NCBI GenBank assembly: GCA_018881555.1
Contig: JACAXG010000012.1
Location: 5,444,087-5,508,086, forward strand
Direction of reading: 5' to 3'
DNA: 64,000 nucleotides
Origin: Amblyornis subalaris
Taxonomy: Eukaryota > Chordata > Aves > Passeriformes > Ptilonorhynchidae
In this document: positions 12,901 through 25,340 of the stretch, in pieces
How positions within the stretch are numbered: the stretch's first letter is position 1
Layout: the number at the start of each line of letters is the position of its first letter
Translations under genes and position numbers: made by a program
Notes under the pieces: generated by a model
The model's input: the letters and a program-made list of their open reading frames with translations, nothing else
What the model was told of the DNA's origin: nothing
The model's database searches: none

Positions 12901-15428
12901 AAAAAGTGGCCAATTCCAGTCTGGCATCCTAGTTCTGACTTGAGTGCAATGGCAATACTCTTATTATCTTAAACAGGGGCATATTTTATTTTTGGTGATT
13001 AAGTGCTATCACAAAGAATTCTAACATTTTTCTTCATTGTTATAAATACTTCTCTGTAGAGCACATTTCCGAAAGATGAGCGTACATGGGTGAAAGAGCT
13101 TTCCCTGGGTCAAGTGTGAGCTGCTTTTGAAGAAGGCTGTAGTTTATACTGGAGATGTAGCAAATAACAAGAAACATGTATCTACTGCAAGTGACATCTA
13201 GATCTTTGACTTTTTAACTTGGGAGGAACATTTACTTTGCAAATACCTTTCCGAACATGATTTATTGTACCTTACGACAACAGAACTGAAGTTAGCACAG
13301 CAATATGGCAAAGACATTATACTAACACAGCATCACAAGATAGAAGTGATTGCAAATTTTCTATTGAAATATTTTCCCAAAGGAGAATTGCTTTTGATTA
13401 ATCAATCATTTCTACCAGGAGTAAGCTTTTTCCTCAAGAGATTTCAGGTTATGAACCTTTTATTTTTAAAAAGTTTATGTAATAAAAAAAAACCCAAACA
13501 AACAAACTACCCACCCTTTTCTTTCATAAATCCTCATTTTCCTGCTCCTACATCTATTGTATTGCACTAACTTCAAACTTGGTACTGCATTACAAAAATA
13601 GTATCCTCTGCAGGTATTTGAGAGAAGACAGTAATTTTGTTGCACTTCTTGTGTAAGGGAGCATAAAACCCAACATGAAAATTAGTAACTGAAGTTTATT
13701 GTTTTAACTAAACTTGAAGAGCACCGCTTTTCAGTTCAAGATATTTTGTGTGAACATTCTAGCTTATTATTGAAGTTCTGACAGCTTTACAGACTGTCAA
13801 ACATTCCAACTGAGATACTACATTACAGGTCAAAAGTGGATTTGGTGTTAAGTGTTACATCCCATAAGCCCCAGTTGAAATTTAATGCAATCATACCAAA
13901 ATTCTGTGATACACAATACAATATCTCATAATGGTACCAAAATTATCCTAACTTGCAAATAACTGCCATTTTGCTTTAGGCATTTAATTGTTTCATAACA
14001 ATGTAATTTTGTTTCCTGAAGCAATGACCACATTTGCTAAGAAATAGTTTTTTCAATTCTGGGTCACAAAAAATCCCAAATACAAAGAACAACAATTTAA
14101 AAGATTGGCTTATGGGTTTCCATCAGACATGACAATGGCTTGGAAGATACTTTTGTTTAGGATGGAACACCTCAGTCACAGTATCTCACACCAATTTGTA
14201 TTTTTAAAATTAAATATTTATATTCTAGATGGAGAAGGTGAGATTCCGTTGCTCAATTTTGTTTGTCTAGTGACATTTGAGATATCCTAGGGTATCACTG
14301 ACATCTCTGCAGGGCTGGCAATGGGATATAGTACATTGGAGACATCCAAGTGCTCTGAGGCAGCAGGCAAGAGCTAGACAGGATACCCCAGGCATTTAAA
14401 TGGCATTTGGTGTCTGCTTTTTGGGTATCTGAATTGTTTCTATAAAGTATGTAGCATTATATCAGTAATTGTACCAGTCACTGCACAAACACCTTCTACT
14501 GAATTAGAAGAGAAGGAGCAATGAAATCCATGTTTTTCTTCTGATAGACATTTCTTGTGAGAGACAGGTTACTTATGGACCTTGTCCAGATACCTAATAA
14601 GATAACGCCATGCCTGCAAATTAATGAATAAAACCAGGATGCCTTACTTGGGTAAAATCACAGGTGGAAAAGCACGTAAAAACCACAGGATTGCACACCA
14701 TGTCTGAAGTAACTATTATTCCTTAATCCTGCAAAGCTCTATCTAGGGAAATTTGTCTCTCTGCTTAACCCTTAGGAGAGAAGGAGTGTTATTCCCATCT
14801 GAATATAGTTATCTAATTTTACCAAGAAATGTAGTTTCCCCTGAGACCCTTTTCCTGTCAGTGGAAGCAGGTGCTCTAAATTCCCTTCTGAAAGAGCCCA
14901 AGTCAAGCTTTACTTGATTGCTCTCTGGAAAGCTCATGGTTAGGGATGAGATCTCAAGGTCAGATAATCTGATATAATTTTTTATGATCAAACAACAAAA
15001 ACTATAAGGTTTTCGGTGACTACAGCAAGGATTTTCAAGTCTGCTTTGGTTCCCTAGCTACTTTATTACCCACTGCATCTTTCATCTCCTATGAGAAAAG
15101 CTATTTTATAAAAGTGCATATTCTTTCACATGAGGTCAGGGAGACTGCCTTACATCAGACTTCTACAGCAGTAGAACAAAATATAATGGTTTAGACTCTG
15201 CTTTCAGTTATGTTAGCTTGGATTTCAAGTCACCAGTGGATAAAATGAAATTATACAACATATGTATTATGATAATCGGCCCTAATTATAGTGCTTAGAG
15301 ATAATCAGATGAAGAATTACTTGAAATATAGTAGTATAATCAATAGACAATGAGTAGGAAAACAATTAGATAACCTTTTAGAAGAAGCTTGCTTATTGAA
15401 AAAGACCAACCAACCAAACCAAAACAAG

Positions 15429-15452
15429 CCCACCCCCCCCGCCCCCCACCCC
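15429..15452 (-). other. C-rich tract with G-quadruplex (minus strand) and i-motif (plus strand) potential
   Basis: The plus strand reads as four C runs of 3, 8, 6 and 4 bases separated by single bases (A, G, A). The complementary strand therefore has four G runs with 1-base loops, which matches the classic G-quadruplex sequence rule and predicts a very stable parallel structure. It sits in an otherwise AT-rich region, downstream of a CCAA-rich run. The Pro/His-rich piece of the short ORF here is only a translation of this tract. Whether the structure forms in cells cannot be told from sequence. Confidence 0.75.
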
Positions 15453-15904
15453 TTGAAAGTTATTTAAGGGCTTTTGGCTTCGTGGAATTCTGGCTTAAGA
15501 ATGTGATCAGCATTTTCTATATAGACACTCTAGAACTCAGAAATATGACAGATATGCATCACAACATTGCCTAGATGGAAAAGTGGGAGAAAGACAGCTT
15601 TGCAAGGAGAAAATAAATAAATTTTCCTTGATCATTATCTGACAAAAGAAAATATCACTTAATGAAATGAACTGTAAACAAAGAGTACTAGATAATCTCC
15701 AACACTGGGTTTGTTTGATAAGAACTTTGATGTACACGGGTAAGATAGAACAGCATAAGGTCGGCTGAACCTCATGAGACCTTTCTACTGCTCTTCTTGG
15801 GCATGGTTGCAGATCAGCCTCTTCAATTTATACTCGCAACACTGGTTCCTAATGCTCATTTTGCAGCCTAGAATTTGGTAGTGCATATAGGGAAGTTCTC
15901 CTGA
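15453..15904. other. Flank of the minus-strand LTR, no gene seen
   Basis: AT-rich sequence between the C tract and the LTR. On the minus strand, near 15750-15780, a short phrase (CATGAGGTTCA) resembles part of the CR1 LINE coding region, but the match is too short to annotate as an element. Confidence 0.4.
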
Positions 15905-16302
15905 TGCCTTATCGGGACTACCTAAAAGAGAGAGACTTGACAAAGATCAAAAGGGTAAAAAGCGGTGGTGTTTATTTGAAGGCCTTCAGGTACCTCCAGG
16001 GCAGTCAAAGCTCACTCGGGGAGGGGGCCTACACCCCAGGTGGACCCCCTGAGGTCCGCTCCCCAAGGTAGACCACCCAAGATGGACAACTGGTCACAAG
16101 TTCTCCATACTTTTATAAGTTTGGTCCATTAGCATATTGGGGCTAGCTCTTCCAATTACAGCCCCAGGTAATGAAGTAATTCCCCCCAGGTTTTTCCCCC
16201 TTCATCAATGGCTGTTTACAAATCTTGGGCCTGAAGCAGTAAGGTGTCCTTGAAGCCCAGGCCTGAAGATGGATTGTTTGGTCTAAAAGGCAGTAGCTAA
16301 CA
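15905..16302 (-). mobile_element. LTR of an endogenous retrovirus, minus orientation
   Basis: Read on the minus strand this 398-base segment has the order expected of a retroviral LTR. It starts with TG (TGTTAGCTAC, ending at 16302) and has about 185 bases of U3. A TATAAAA box follows (complement of 16111-16117), then a GC-rich R-like part, then AATAAA (complement of 15971-15976) about 140 bases downstream of the TATA box. A short U5 ends in CA at 15905. A purine-ended run just upstream of the TG could be a weak polypurine tract. No target duplication joins the two ends, so this may be a 3' LTR with some interior attached at 16303 onward rather than a solo LTR. The boundaries are my best estimate and could shift. 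Family not assigned. It is non-coding. Confidence 0.6.
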
Positions 16303-16560
16303 CTTTTTTATGGGCTTTAGAGTTACACTCTAAGAATTGCAGGGTTACAAGTATATGGAAAATATAAAAGCCAAAATCCTGAGACATCACTCCCGGCTCT
16401 AGGCCATCTTCCCCGACTTTTAGCCATAATCCATTAGCCAGATAGAGGAAATTTGGGAGAAGAGAGAATGGAAGAAGGGAAGGCCATAGAAAGAAGAGGA
16501 GCTGGCCTAAATTCGGACAGCATGTTCTCAATGGGTTCTTTAGACTGGGTTTGTGATCAC
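16303..16560 (-). pseudogene. Possible remnant of retroviral interior beside the LTR
   Basis: A minus-strand open frame of 82 codons (16283-16531) runs toward the LTR and stops about 20 bases inside it. That is the usual relation between the end of a retroviral env or last frame and its 3' LTR. The frame has a hydrophobic Leu/Phe-rich segment near its start but no motif I can assign to env. It is short, has no partner frames upstream, and could be chance. If real, it is a broken relic, since the rest of the interior and the other LTR are missing. Confidence 0.2.
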
Positions 16561-16895
16561 TTCAGTGCCAGCCATGAGCACTATTAGACCTTCAGCAAGA
16601 TTGAGACTCTGGCCCACAGTTTGATCTTCTTTGCTTAGCAAATCTCTGTTCAGACTTTTAGCACAGCAGTCATCTAGCTTCAGCTTCAGACATCTGAATG
16701 CCTTCCAAACCAGCAACATCAGAGAACAACTTCCCTGAAACTTCCAAAAGAAAAACTACTAAAATGGGAATCAGATTGCTACAAACACTAGGCTGGTAAA
16801 TGCCATTCTTAGATCATCACAGGTCATTACATTAATTGATGCTCTTCAGAATCAATCTGGTCTGCACCAAAATCACTACATAATAGCAATATTTT
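16561..16895. other. Unassigned sequence between LTR region and CR1
   Basis: No gene or repeat recognised. It could be older retroviral interior or simply flanking DNA. Confidence 0.4.
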
Positions 16896-17272
16896 CATAG
16901 AATAGTTTGGATTGGAAGAGACCTTAAAGATCTTCCATTTCCAACCCTTCTGCCATGGGCAGGGAACCTCCCACTAGACCAGGTTGCTCAAAGCCCCATC
17001 CAACCCAGTCTTGAACACTTCCAGGGATGGGGCATCCACAGATTTTTTGGGCAAGCTGTTCCAGTGCCTCACCACCCTCATAGTAAAGAATTTCTTCCTA
17101 AAATCTAATCTAAACCTACCCTCTTTCAGTATGAAGCCATTACCCCTTGTCCTGCCAGTACAACCCCTTGTAAAAAGTCCTCTCTAGCTCTCTTGTAAGT
17201 TTCTTTAGGTACTGGGAGGTGTTCCAAGGTTTCCCTAGAGCCTTCTCTTCACCAGATTGAAAAATTGTCAAG
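16896..17272 (-). mobile_element. CR1 LINE, 3'-end fragment, inverted
   Basis: The plus strand shows the reverse complement of the CR1 3' end. It begins with the terminal octamer form CATAGAAT (16896-16903), then phrases characteristic of avian CR1 such as GGTTGCTCAAAGCCCCATCC, a block around CTTGAACACTTCCAGGGATG, and CAGTGCCTCACCACCCTC. It fades out near AGAGCCTTCTCTTCACCAG at about 17240-17260. CR1 is a non-LTR retrotransposon that is the dominant interspersed repeat in birds and is nearly always 5'-truncated, as here (about 375 bases of an element of about 4.5 kb). On the coding (minus) strand only the tail of the second ORF and the 3' UTR remain. Frameshifts and point changes show it is dead. 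The 67-codon plus-strand frame inside it is antisense and meaningless. Confidence 0.95.
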
Positions 17273-20200
17273 CTCTGTGTATCACAAAGCGGTGCAAAAT
17301 GATTTGCCATAATCTGTACACAAGTAAACATCAAGGGACTGGAAACATACCTCTCATTTTATGCCAGTGACTAGACTTTGCTTCTTAACATGGTGATTTT
17401 GGTAATTTAAAAACTTGGGCAATAATAAAATTCTTCTACATTAACTAGCTAAAACTAATCTCCAGATACATGCACCAAAGGAGTTATGTGTCAGAAGACG
17501 AATCCCATGAGATGTCAAACATTCTGGACCCAACACAATAGAATATTTAAGCACATATTATTTCACTTTAAGCATAGGAGAAAATCCTTTATTTAAGCTG
17601 TAATTCTCAGGGCCTATAAGAACTAAATTCTGTTTTCCTAAATTCACAAGCAATATAGCCAGTGAACAAAACAACTCAGGATGATGCAAGTCAAGCTGTA
17701 AAAAACAAACAGCAACAATAAAGATTACTTGTTCTGGAAGGCCTGTTTCCATTTAGCTTACAACCTCTCTGCTTTGCAACTGTCATCTTATATCCATGTT
17801 TTCTCTATCACAGCTAGTTAATTCCTAAAATACAGTATTATTAATTTCCTGAACAGCTCTCCTCCTTGAATGAGGCAGATGTTCCTCAGTTCCATACTGG
17901 CTGTCACCTTCAATTATTGTGAAGCCAGCTGAATTCTCCCAACATTCATGGTTGCCATGCTAGTTGACTTGGGGAGAGCAGGCTTGGTCTGTGAGATGAC
18001 ATACATATGGCCGCATTCCTCCCCACTTTCTCAAGGATCCAAAATAAATTCTCCTGTAAAAAAATCTTTAAACCCAAACTTGTAGAATTGTTGCAGAGCA
18101 ACAGTTAGTTTTGCTGAGCAAAGTTTTGGGATAAATACTGACCTTGGTACATCTTTGCTTTGAAAATTTCAATATATTGAAGTCCTAATGAAAAGAATAG
18201 GCTTAAGTGTTACCCCTCATCGTAAAAGCCCTAGGATACAGGATTTATTAGCCTGGGCACAGCAACATTTTAATGCCATTGGCTGAACTAAAGCAGTTTT
18301 TAATTCTGGTGGCTGAGATTAAACTGATACATCACCACCTGTACTGTTCCCAAGCAGGATATCACTAGTAAATTTGAAAAAGGTGGCTCAGATATTTGTA
18401 GTGCTGTGTTCAGTTTTTCAGATCAGTAGGATAGTTCCTACTTTGCAATTCCTGTTCCTGCTTGCAAAAAATTTAATGAGTAATNAAAAAAAGAAAGAAA
18501 AAATCCACACCACTATGAAATATTAGCTTGTCAAGAACAAAAATATCTGGCATCTGACTGATAAACTAGAATTTGAAAAGCTTCAGTCCCCCCCATGGAT
18601 ATAATGTCTATTTGGTGTCCAGCAAAGTAAAGAAGAGTACAACATTCATAGATATGTTTTAGTCTTTTCATAGCCTAATGAATGTACATGAGCCTGCTAC
18701 AGAGGTGGGGGTTTTTGTTTTGTGGTTTGTGGTTTTTTTCCCCATAAAATACATTCTAGAATACATGTTGGGTTTTGTGCTTTTGTCTCCCAGTTGTTGA
18801 ATGCTGTTCCGTGACTTTGGTTAAAAACTTAAAAGAGACAGACTCCAATAATCTGTATTTAAAGAGTTGAATTAGATATTTTCTCAAAACTACACATTCC
18901 AGCAATAGCTTTTTCATTGCTTCCAGCCTATANAAGCACAAGGTTGTTCTGTTCGCTTCTGGCTATGATCCAGTCTAATAGTTAGAAGCTTGAATGAACT
19001 CAGAGAAATATTTTTACAGTGTCAAGAATTTTGATTCTTGGCTACAATACTTATCTTAAATTGCTTAGTCATGTGAGAGTACAATTTCACTAGCTAGCAG
19101 ATATCCCATCGAAATTTCTCTTGCAACATGCCTTAGTTCACTGGCTTTGACCCTTATGTAGGGTCATCTATACAGCTGTTTAAATGAAAATATACACCAT
19201 GATAACTCACAGTGTGCTCCAGTCATGCAGAAATGTGAGTGAACAGCTTATTGATTTTAGTGTCTGACATGACCTGCTTGTAATTAGGAAATCAATAACC
19301 TGGTTTCTTCCTCTCTTTTTCACCACCCACCTTTTCCCCAAATTCCAAAAATATCTCTGCTTTCAAATAGTGCTGCTGTTGGATTCCCATCCCAATTCTG
19401 CAACACAAGCATTTCTATAATAGTCAAATAATTTCCCACATTTTCCTTTGATCCAGAGGTCTGGATGGTGGTTGTGGAAGGAATTTATTAAATAGTACAG
19501 AAATAATGTTCAAAAGAGACCTTAAATCATGGCAAGCATATAGCAGATTTTAGCTGATATTAAAATCATAACTACATTAGAAGAAAATACTGAGCTGACA
19601 ACACTAGCCAAAACATCATTTCTCCCAGCTGGCAAAATAGTTACAGAGCATGATCTTCTCCCATCCTGCCAGGTTAGCATATGGCAGGGAAGCCTTAGCC
19701 CTTTGCAAGATGCTATCTTTTAATTTTGGCACCATTATGCCCAGTTGGTATTTCCCAGTTAGCTCCTTGCTAGATACTACTGGTCTTTGAGTAGATTTAC
19801 AGATTGTTACGGGGCTTGAAAACATTTGAGTTATTGCTCAAGAGCAGAACAGGGCATGCAGACAAACTAATGGAAGAGAGCAAATATTTAAATAACACAC
19901 GTAAAAGACCTCAGGCATCTTACATGGCATCTCAGAAAAGAGTCAATTATGGGGCACAGGAAGAATCTAATAATAACCAAAGTAGGCCAAATGCAAACAC
20001 TGTCATCCTGGCAAAAATTTGAAAGAAGCTATACAAATAGCAGTGAAGGAAGACAAATATGCACACTCAGAGCATGCGTACCCCCGAGTACCCTTACTGA
20101 ATCACCTTATGAGAATATGATCTACCAAGCTGGGGTAATCCAATTTCAGATATAGCTACATTTCACCTGAAAAGCCTGCCTAAACCCAAGCTACTTTGCA

Positions 20201-22149
20201 CTCCCAAACTGCCACAAAAAAGCTCAGAAAAAAATCATGGCAAGTACTTTTCTACTTACGATTCTTTTTACTGGCTAAAAAAGGAACAGTGCACAATATT
20301 GTATCATTTTTACTAAGCTTAAAGTGCAGAGGCAGCATGTAAAACCAGCAGGAATGATAATCAGAAGAAAATAATGCTGCTGGAAGCCCAAAGCAAGGAC
20401 CCGAGTTTCAGCAAGCGTTTGAAAATACACAAGTTGTTTTCTTGCAGCTTCACATACTGAGGGTTTTGCATGCATATTAAGGTACTAACAAAACANCAAT
20501 ATATTCCAAGACAAAGCACAAGCGTAAGAACCCTCAGAGAGACATATTAGGAGTTATTCAGTGAATGTTGAACAATAGGTTCATCAAAAGGATTTTTTTT
20601 CAGTGTAAGCTTTTTAAAAATAAACATACATCTTAATAAACAGCATTCTCAGAAAGAATTTGCTTCTAGTACAACAGGTATAAAGGTTCACCCTTCATTT
20701 AAATTACTATTCGCTAGCCTACAGTCTTTTAAGCACTGTATAGATTACCACATTGGTGTAAGAGGATATAAATTTGCTTTCATGAAAAATGTCAACATAT
20801 TAAACTTCAGCAATGCATTTGCACCATTTGGGGCTTTTGTGATGAAAGATCAGTGACTCCAGTAATTTTTTTTCATAGACTCAGTAGTGTTAAGTGTAAG
20901 ACTTCCCCAGACTCTATCTTTTGGGATAGTTGTGGGTTTACATCTTAACTGGCTTTCACTATCATGCTCTCACTTTCAGCCTGCATTGCCTGGGCTGGGT
21001 TTTGGGGGGTTCTGGCACATGCCCAGGCAGTGATGCTCTCTCTCCCTCTCCAGGGGACATTCCAGGGCTTAAACACACCATTTCCCAGAACTCCAAGGTT
21101 TATGTGCTGAGGGTTTGTAATTTAACACCTAGCATGCACACATTGCCCCTTCACAAATGTTTCCATGCTTTTTCTCAGAAACTTAAATATACTTGTGGAA
21201 TCACTGTGGTAAATTTGATTGATTCGGTGCTATGATTTATGATATGGGGCTACTTACAGCATTTTTCAAGCACAGTTAAGGGGGAAACTTGTGAGTGGAA
21301 ATGAGATGTCATTTTGGGAGCAGGAAAGTGATGTGAGAATTTAAAGTAGGGGAAAAAAGTGTACAGAGTCATAGCTGCTCTCCTCTCAACACAGAAAAAA
21401 CCAAGAAAATATTCCCCCATTATTTGCTTTGTACTTATCTTCAGTGTCCACAGAGCAATACAGAATATTTATCCTTTTTTACCTGGGAGTCTCTTTACTT
21501 GCCCCAGATTTATTTCCTCTGATCTTCACATCAGCAATACTGTGGCTGATCTTCATAGTCCTGCTGCAAAGCACCCCTTTGCTTCTCCTCCCCACTTTTT
21601 CGTATAGTTAAGAGAATCAACTTGGTCTAACAGAAATCATTATCATTTAAAAATAAAAATAAATTTATTCTTTTATGGTTTTATCAGTTATGCTTACCTG
21701 TAAAAGAGCAGAAACATTCAGCTCCGTCTGCTTCTGCCCCTCAATGCTATTTCACAACAACTAAAATTACAAAATTTATTTATTCTAGACTGGAAAACAT
21801 AGCTCTGCATCACAGCCTTACTCTGAACTGAAGTGTTAAATGCCACCACAATCTGATTAAATCGTATTGTAGAAACCTCAAACCACCAGTTCTAATAGCA
21901 GAACTGGTTTGCTTTTTTCTTTTTTAAAATGAACTCTGAAAATACTCAGTTTCTCACTTCTGTACAGTAAAAAAACCTTACCATAGTCAAAATAAGTCCC
22001 ATGCAGTAAACACTCCAAAGTACAGCATACCACAGACCCTCCCTCCCACCCCACCACCTCCTCACACTGATATTTGGCTGAGGCTTTCCAGCATGTGCAA
22101 ACATTCTGTTTCAAACACGCTTCTCATCTTTCAGTGAAAACCGTGCCTA
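17273..22149. other. AT-rich non-coding stretch, no gene seen
   Basis: Nearly 4.9 kb with only short scattered ORFs (up to about 100 codons at 20930-21235) that lack motifs or splice context. Single Ns occur at 18485, 18933 and 20496. A G/T-rich simple stretch lies at about 18706-18740. No mobile element recognised. Confidence 0.55.
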
Positions 22150-22450
22150 GGCCAGATGCTTTGGTTGTCTTTTGCATTTATTTAATTGGTTGTCATTTAA
22201 CATGAAACACATGATGACAAAAGCAAATCTACCCCATTCGCAATCATTTCTTTTGAGACACAAATGCTTGTGCCTCATCCTGGCTGCTCCTAGAACAAGC
22301 AGAGATAAGAAACAAAAGCTTGTTTCCTGGAATAAAATTTTAGAGAGGGTGTAAATTTGCATTCACTACCATTAATTAGATCAAGCTAATTAGCAATTAA
22401 CTCTGTTTAAAAAGGAAACAAATGTTTAGTCTAAATAAATCCTGGTTGGT
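22150..22450. promoter_or_regulatory. Candidate enhancer-like segment with clustered TAAT motifs
   Basis: This segment contains a tight cluster of homeodomain-type cores: ATTAATTAG (22371-22379), the palindrome CTAATTAG (22386-22393) and CAATTAA (22394-22400), all within 30 bases. Upstream it has several further AT-core and octamer-like words, including TTTGCAT near 22172. Such clusters are common in vertebrate developmental enhancers and conserved non-coding elements. The texture is also unlike the repeat relics elsewhere. But AT-rich DNA yields TAAT by chance, so this is only a hypothesis that a cross-species alignment would settle. Confidence 0.25.
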
Positions 22451-22984
22451 GTATGTGTGTGCTTAAGAAACTGGAGTTGTCTTCTATGAGTGCATTTCAT
22501 CAGGTAAGGGAAAGTGAAGATTTATCACTAAGAGAACTAAACTCAAACGGAAAAACCAACCATGTCAGAAGCACCAGTTGCTGTATTTCTCATTCTGAGT
22601 ACGTATATGGNTGTTTTTCTACTGTTTTAACACGCTTTGTGAAAAAGGACCACTGGCACTCGAGGTTCTATAGAAGAAGTGAGATTGGAAGGAATGTTCT
22701 TAAGTAGGAAAGTTTATCAAAGCTGAAATAAATGAGTATTTCTCTCAGCAGTAATGCCAACTTAGGCATCCCCTGTGCCCTTCTTATTCCATGCTCTTCT
22801 CTCTGGTGCTGTTACCACAGCTGGTGTGGCTGCATGGTGAGTGAAATCGAGACTGTGATCCCATTTAAGAAAATTCCTTAAAGAGAATAACCCCTATAGA
22901 TACCATTGTAAAGGAAGGACGTAGATGGAGAGAGTAGAATACATTAGAAATGGTTTTTTTTCCCTAAAAAGAGGTCTTGGAAAG
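22451..22984. other. Non-coding stretch, no gene seen
   Basis: Short frames only, one interrupted by an N at 22611. No repeat family or RNA gene recognised. Confidence 0.5.
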
Positions 22985-23235
22985 TCTTACCGTGAGGGCG
23001 GCTTCAGTCTGTGCTGTGGCTGTGCAGACCCACAGGCAGGAGCCCCATCAGGGCGCTGGCGAGGGCCCTGCTGGATGAAGAGCAGCAGGAGTGGTCAGGG
23101 AGCCATCCCGGCACAGCGAGGAGAACGAGCTGTGCTCCAGTATCTCCTCTTTCTGCCTTTTCCAGCTGAACTGCGGTGACAGAGCACCGAGCTGCCTGTC
23201 GACAGAAAGACGGATTTTTTTTCCCCCCAGTTGCA
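22985..23235. other. GC-rich patch, unidentified
   Basis: A GC-richer block of about 250 bases with several CG dinucleotides, unusual beside its AT-rich flanks. Short open frames exist on both strands (84 and 65 codons plus, 62 minus) but none has a recognisable motif. It could be a small CpG cluster, a non-coding exon or an old insertion; the sequence does not decide. Confidence 0.25.
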
Positions 23236-25188
23236 TAAGGAAGCAGTCAGACCTTGCTGTTCTTGTAATTTGTCTCCAGCTCAGCTGACTAAGATGTACA
23301 AGTCAGGAAACTAACATCTTTCTTATCAATTTTCCGGTCACTTTTTATAGGTGCTGTAAACGACATTGAAGCTATACCTTCTCAGTTCACTGTGGTGGGC
23401 TGGGAGTCTGCAACAGAGCTCAGTCCGTTTTATGGAGCCAATTTCAAATATTTGCTACAGAAAACTGTTAGCTGATAATATTTATTTAATACCTTCATGT
23501 AGCAGCAGTAGATTACACCATCCTACTACAGAATTATTAACAGTCCAGAGGATCCTTCAATTGTTACTGACACAGAATAGTTGTGTACTGCAGCAGTGTT
23601 GCTTGAATGACTCTTTCTTTAAAAGCTGTATTATATCAGAGATTTGCTTCAATTTTCTTTACCACTAATGGTCTCTCCTCAGTCTTTATATAGAATTCCA
23701 ATTAATGTCAAAGAGGAGCAATCACACGTTAAATGGATAGAGAATATATCCCTTAAAATTTAATGTGTACATGAGATATTAACTATCATTTTGCTTAACT
23801 TTTATACTAGAACATTAACCATAATCTGCAGAATAAGGGTTTTCTGAGTTCCCTCAGCCCAAAGAAAATGAGGCACTGCTGTTCATGCTAGCGTAGTCTT
23901 GCTGATCTCAGAAATGGTACTGGAGGCTGTAGAGAAAAAGATGCAGTGAATGTCCCAAACAACTTTAAAACAACTCTCAAAGCATCTCACACAAAACCCA
24001 CACATGAGATTGAACCTCCAAATTGAGATAAACTGCCATGAAAGGTGATAGGATATAGTCTAAACCAACAAAAACTACACTAGTTAATGAACTACTTAAT
24101 TACTGTCTGTAAAGAAGGAGAATGGCTGAGAAGAATAGAAGCAAGAATATTGATAGGCCAGTAAAAAAGCTTCATAAAAGGTACAATTTTTTTTACTGTA
24201 ATGGGATGAGCAGGAAAAAATAGACAGCAGTATAAGTAATATATGAAAGAATGATGGCAATACAGCAGTAAAAGATGTGTAATTTGACTGAGACTGTTTA
24301 CATGACACCTTTTCTGTTGATGACAAAAAAAGTCAAAACAACCCAAAAGTGTACCACTTTCCCAGAACATACTGAACAAAGGCCAAGTTTAAGGTGAAAG
24401 TCCTTCAAAGTCCTTCATATAACTGCTTATTGCACCTTCTTAACTGCCTTGCTTTCCCTCCATTGAAGGCTTTGTCACTTTTCTTACAGGCACAGTGAAG
24501 GACTATGTGCAAAAATCTCAGCACTGAAGAAGGCAGCACCCAAGGCCATGCTCTCAACACCTACTCTCAGTAGTGTGAGCTGAATCAAAGCCTCAACAAG
24601 CCGGCACAGGTACAAAAGTGGCTGGGGATGAGATTCTACACGAAAAAAAGCAGCATTGAAGGGCAAAAATCTGTTAAAGAAACGTTGATTTATACCAGGG
24701 AGAAACCAAACCAAATCAGAACACCTGCCACAGCCTTTGTCTGGCTTTGTCTCTTACCTGCATTTGGTCGTTAAACAAAATTTGTATACCCCTCCAGAGT
24801 ACTTCTAGTACAGAATCAGTGATAGTGGGATGAAGCACAGCATCCAAGAGTTATTTTTAAGTGCTTACTTGAACTCATCTAAATCTAGAACGCCTTGAGC
24901 ATTTCATTTTTTTCTATGTGGTTTTCAAGTTAAAATGTGAAAGCATAGGCAGTAGCCTTCAAAGGCTGCATAAGTAGGGAGAAAACACATTTTGGAGAGG
25001 ACCGTGCTGGTTTCTAGAGTCCTTAAAAAAAGGTAACAAACCTTACTAGTATTGCTTTTAGAAGCTTCAGCCAGCCTGGAGTGTTTAATGAAATCCTGTC
25101 CTCGCAAGAAGGAGTCACTGTCCACTTCAGTTTTCTTAAACGCAGCACCAGGATGCAGTGACTCAGTCAAGGACTATTGCAGCTAGGG
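23236..25188. other. AT-rich non-coding stretch, no gene seen
   Basis: About 2 kb with only chance-length frames, including two overlapping minus-strand frames at 24092-24379 that translate as hydrophobic sequence without a defined domain. No repeat recognised. Confidence 0.5.
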
Positions 25189-25340
25189 AGAAATAAAAAA
25201 AGAAAAGAAAGAAAAGGAAAAGGAAAAAAGGAAAGGAAAGGAAAGGAAAGGAAAGGAAAGGAAAGGAAAGGAAAGGAAAGGAAAGGAAAGGAAAGGAAAG
25301 GAAAGGAAAGGAAAGGAAAGGAGAAGAGAGAGAAGAGAAA
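25189..25340. repeat. (GGAAA)n microsatellite in a homopurine tract
   Basis: From about 25230 to 25322 the pentamer GAAAG/GGAAA is repeated about 18 times with almost no interruption. It is flanked by irregular A/G sequence, so the purine-only strand extends over roughly 150 bases. The unit length is not a multiple of three, so every frame translates to a periodic peptide (Lys/Glu/Arg/Gly on plus; Phe/Pro/Leu/Ser on minus). The ORFs of 69 and 89 codons here are artefacts. Long mirror-symmetric purine tracts can form triplex (H-DNA) and are prone to length change and polymerase slippage. Confidence 0.95.

Larger units (their letters stand above)
2746..15388. other. AT-rich non-coding stretch with minor simple repeats
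   Basis: About 12.6 kb without a supportable gene. Short ORFs (up to about 137 codons on the minus strand at 3029-3442 and 122 codons on the plus strand at 7815-8183) show no domain, biased composition or splice context and are at the length expected by chance. The stretch holds low-complexity tracts and small tandem or inverted repeats listed separately, plus single Ns at 3758, 4061, 7322, 8975 and 11703. Confidence 0.55.

Noticed and set aside
15750..15785. CR1-like phrase on the minus strand beside the LTR
   Set aside because: Only about 11-14 matching bases; not enough to call an element.
16984..17187. 67-codon plus-strand ORF
   Set aside because: Antisense frame across the CR1 3' end; such frames are a well-known source of false bird proteins.
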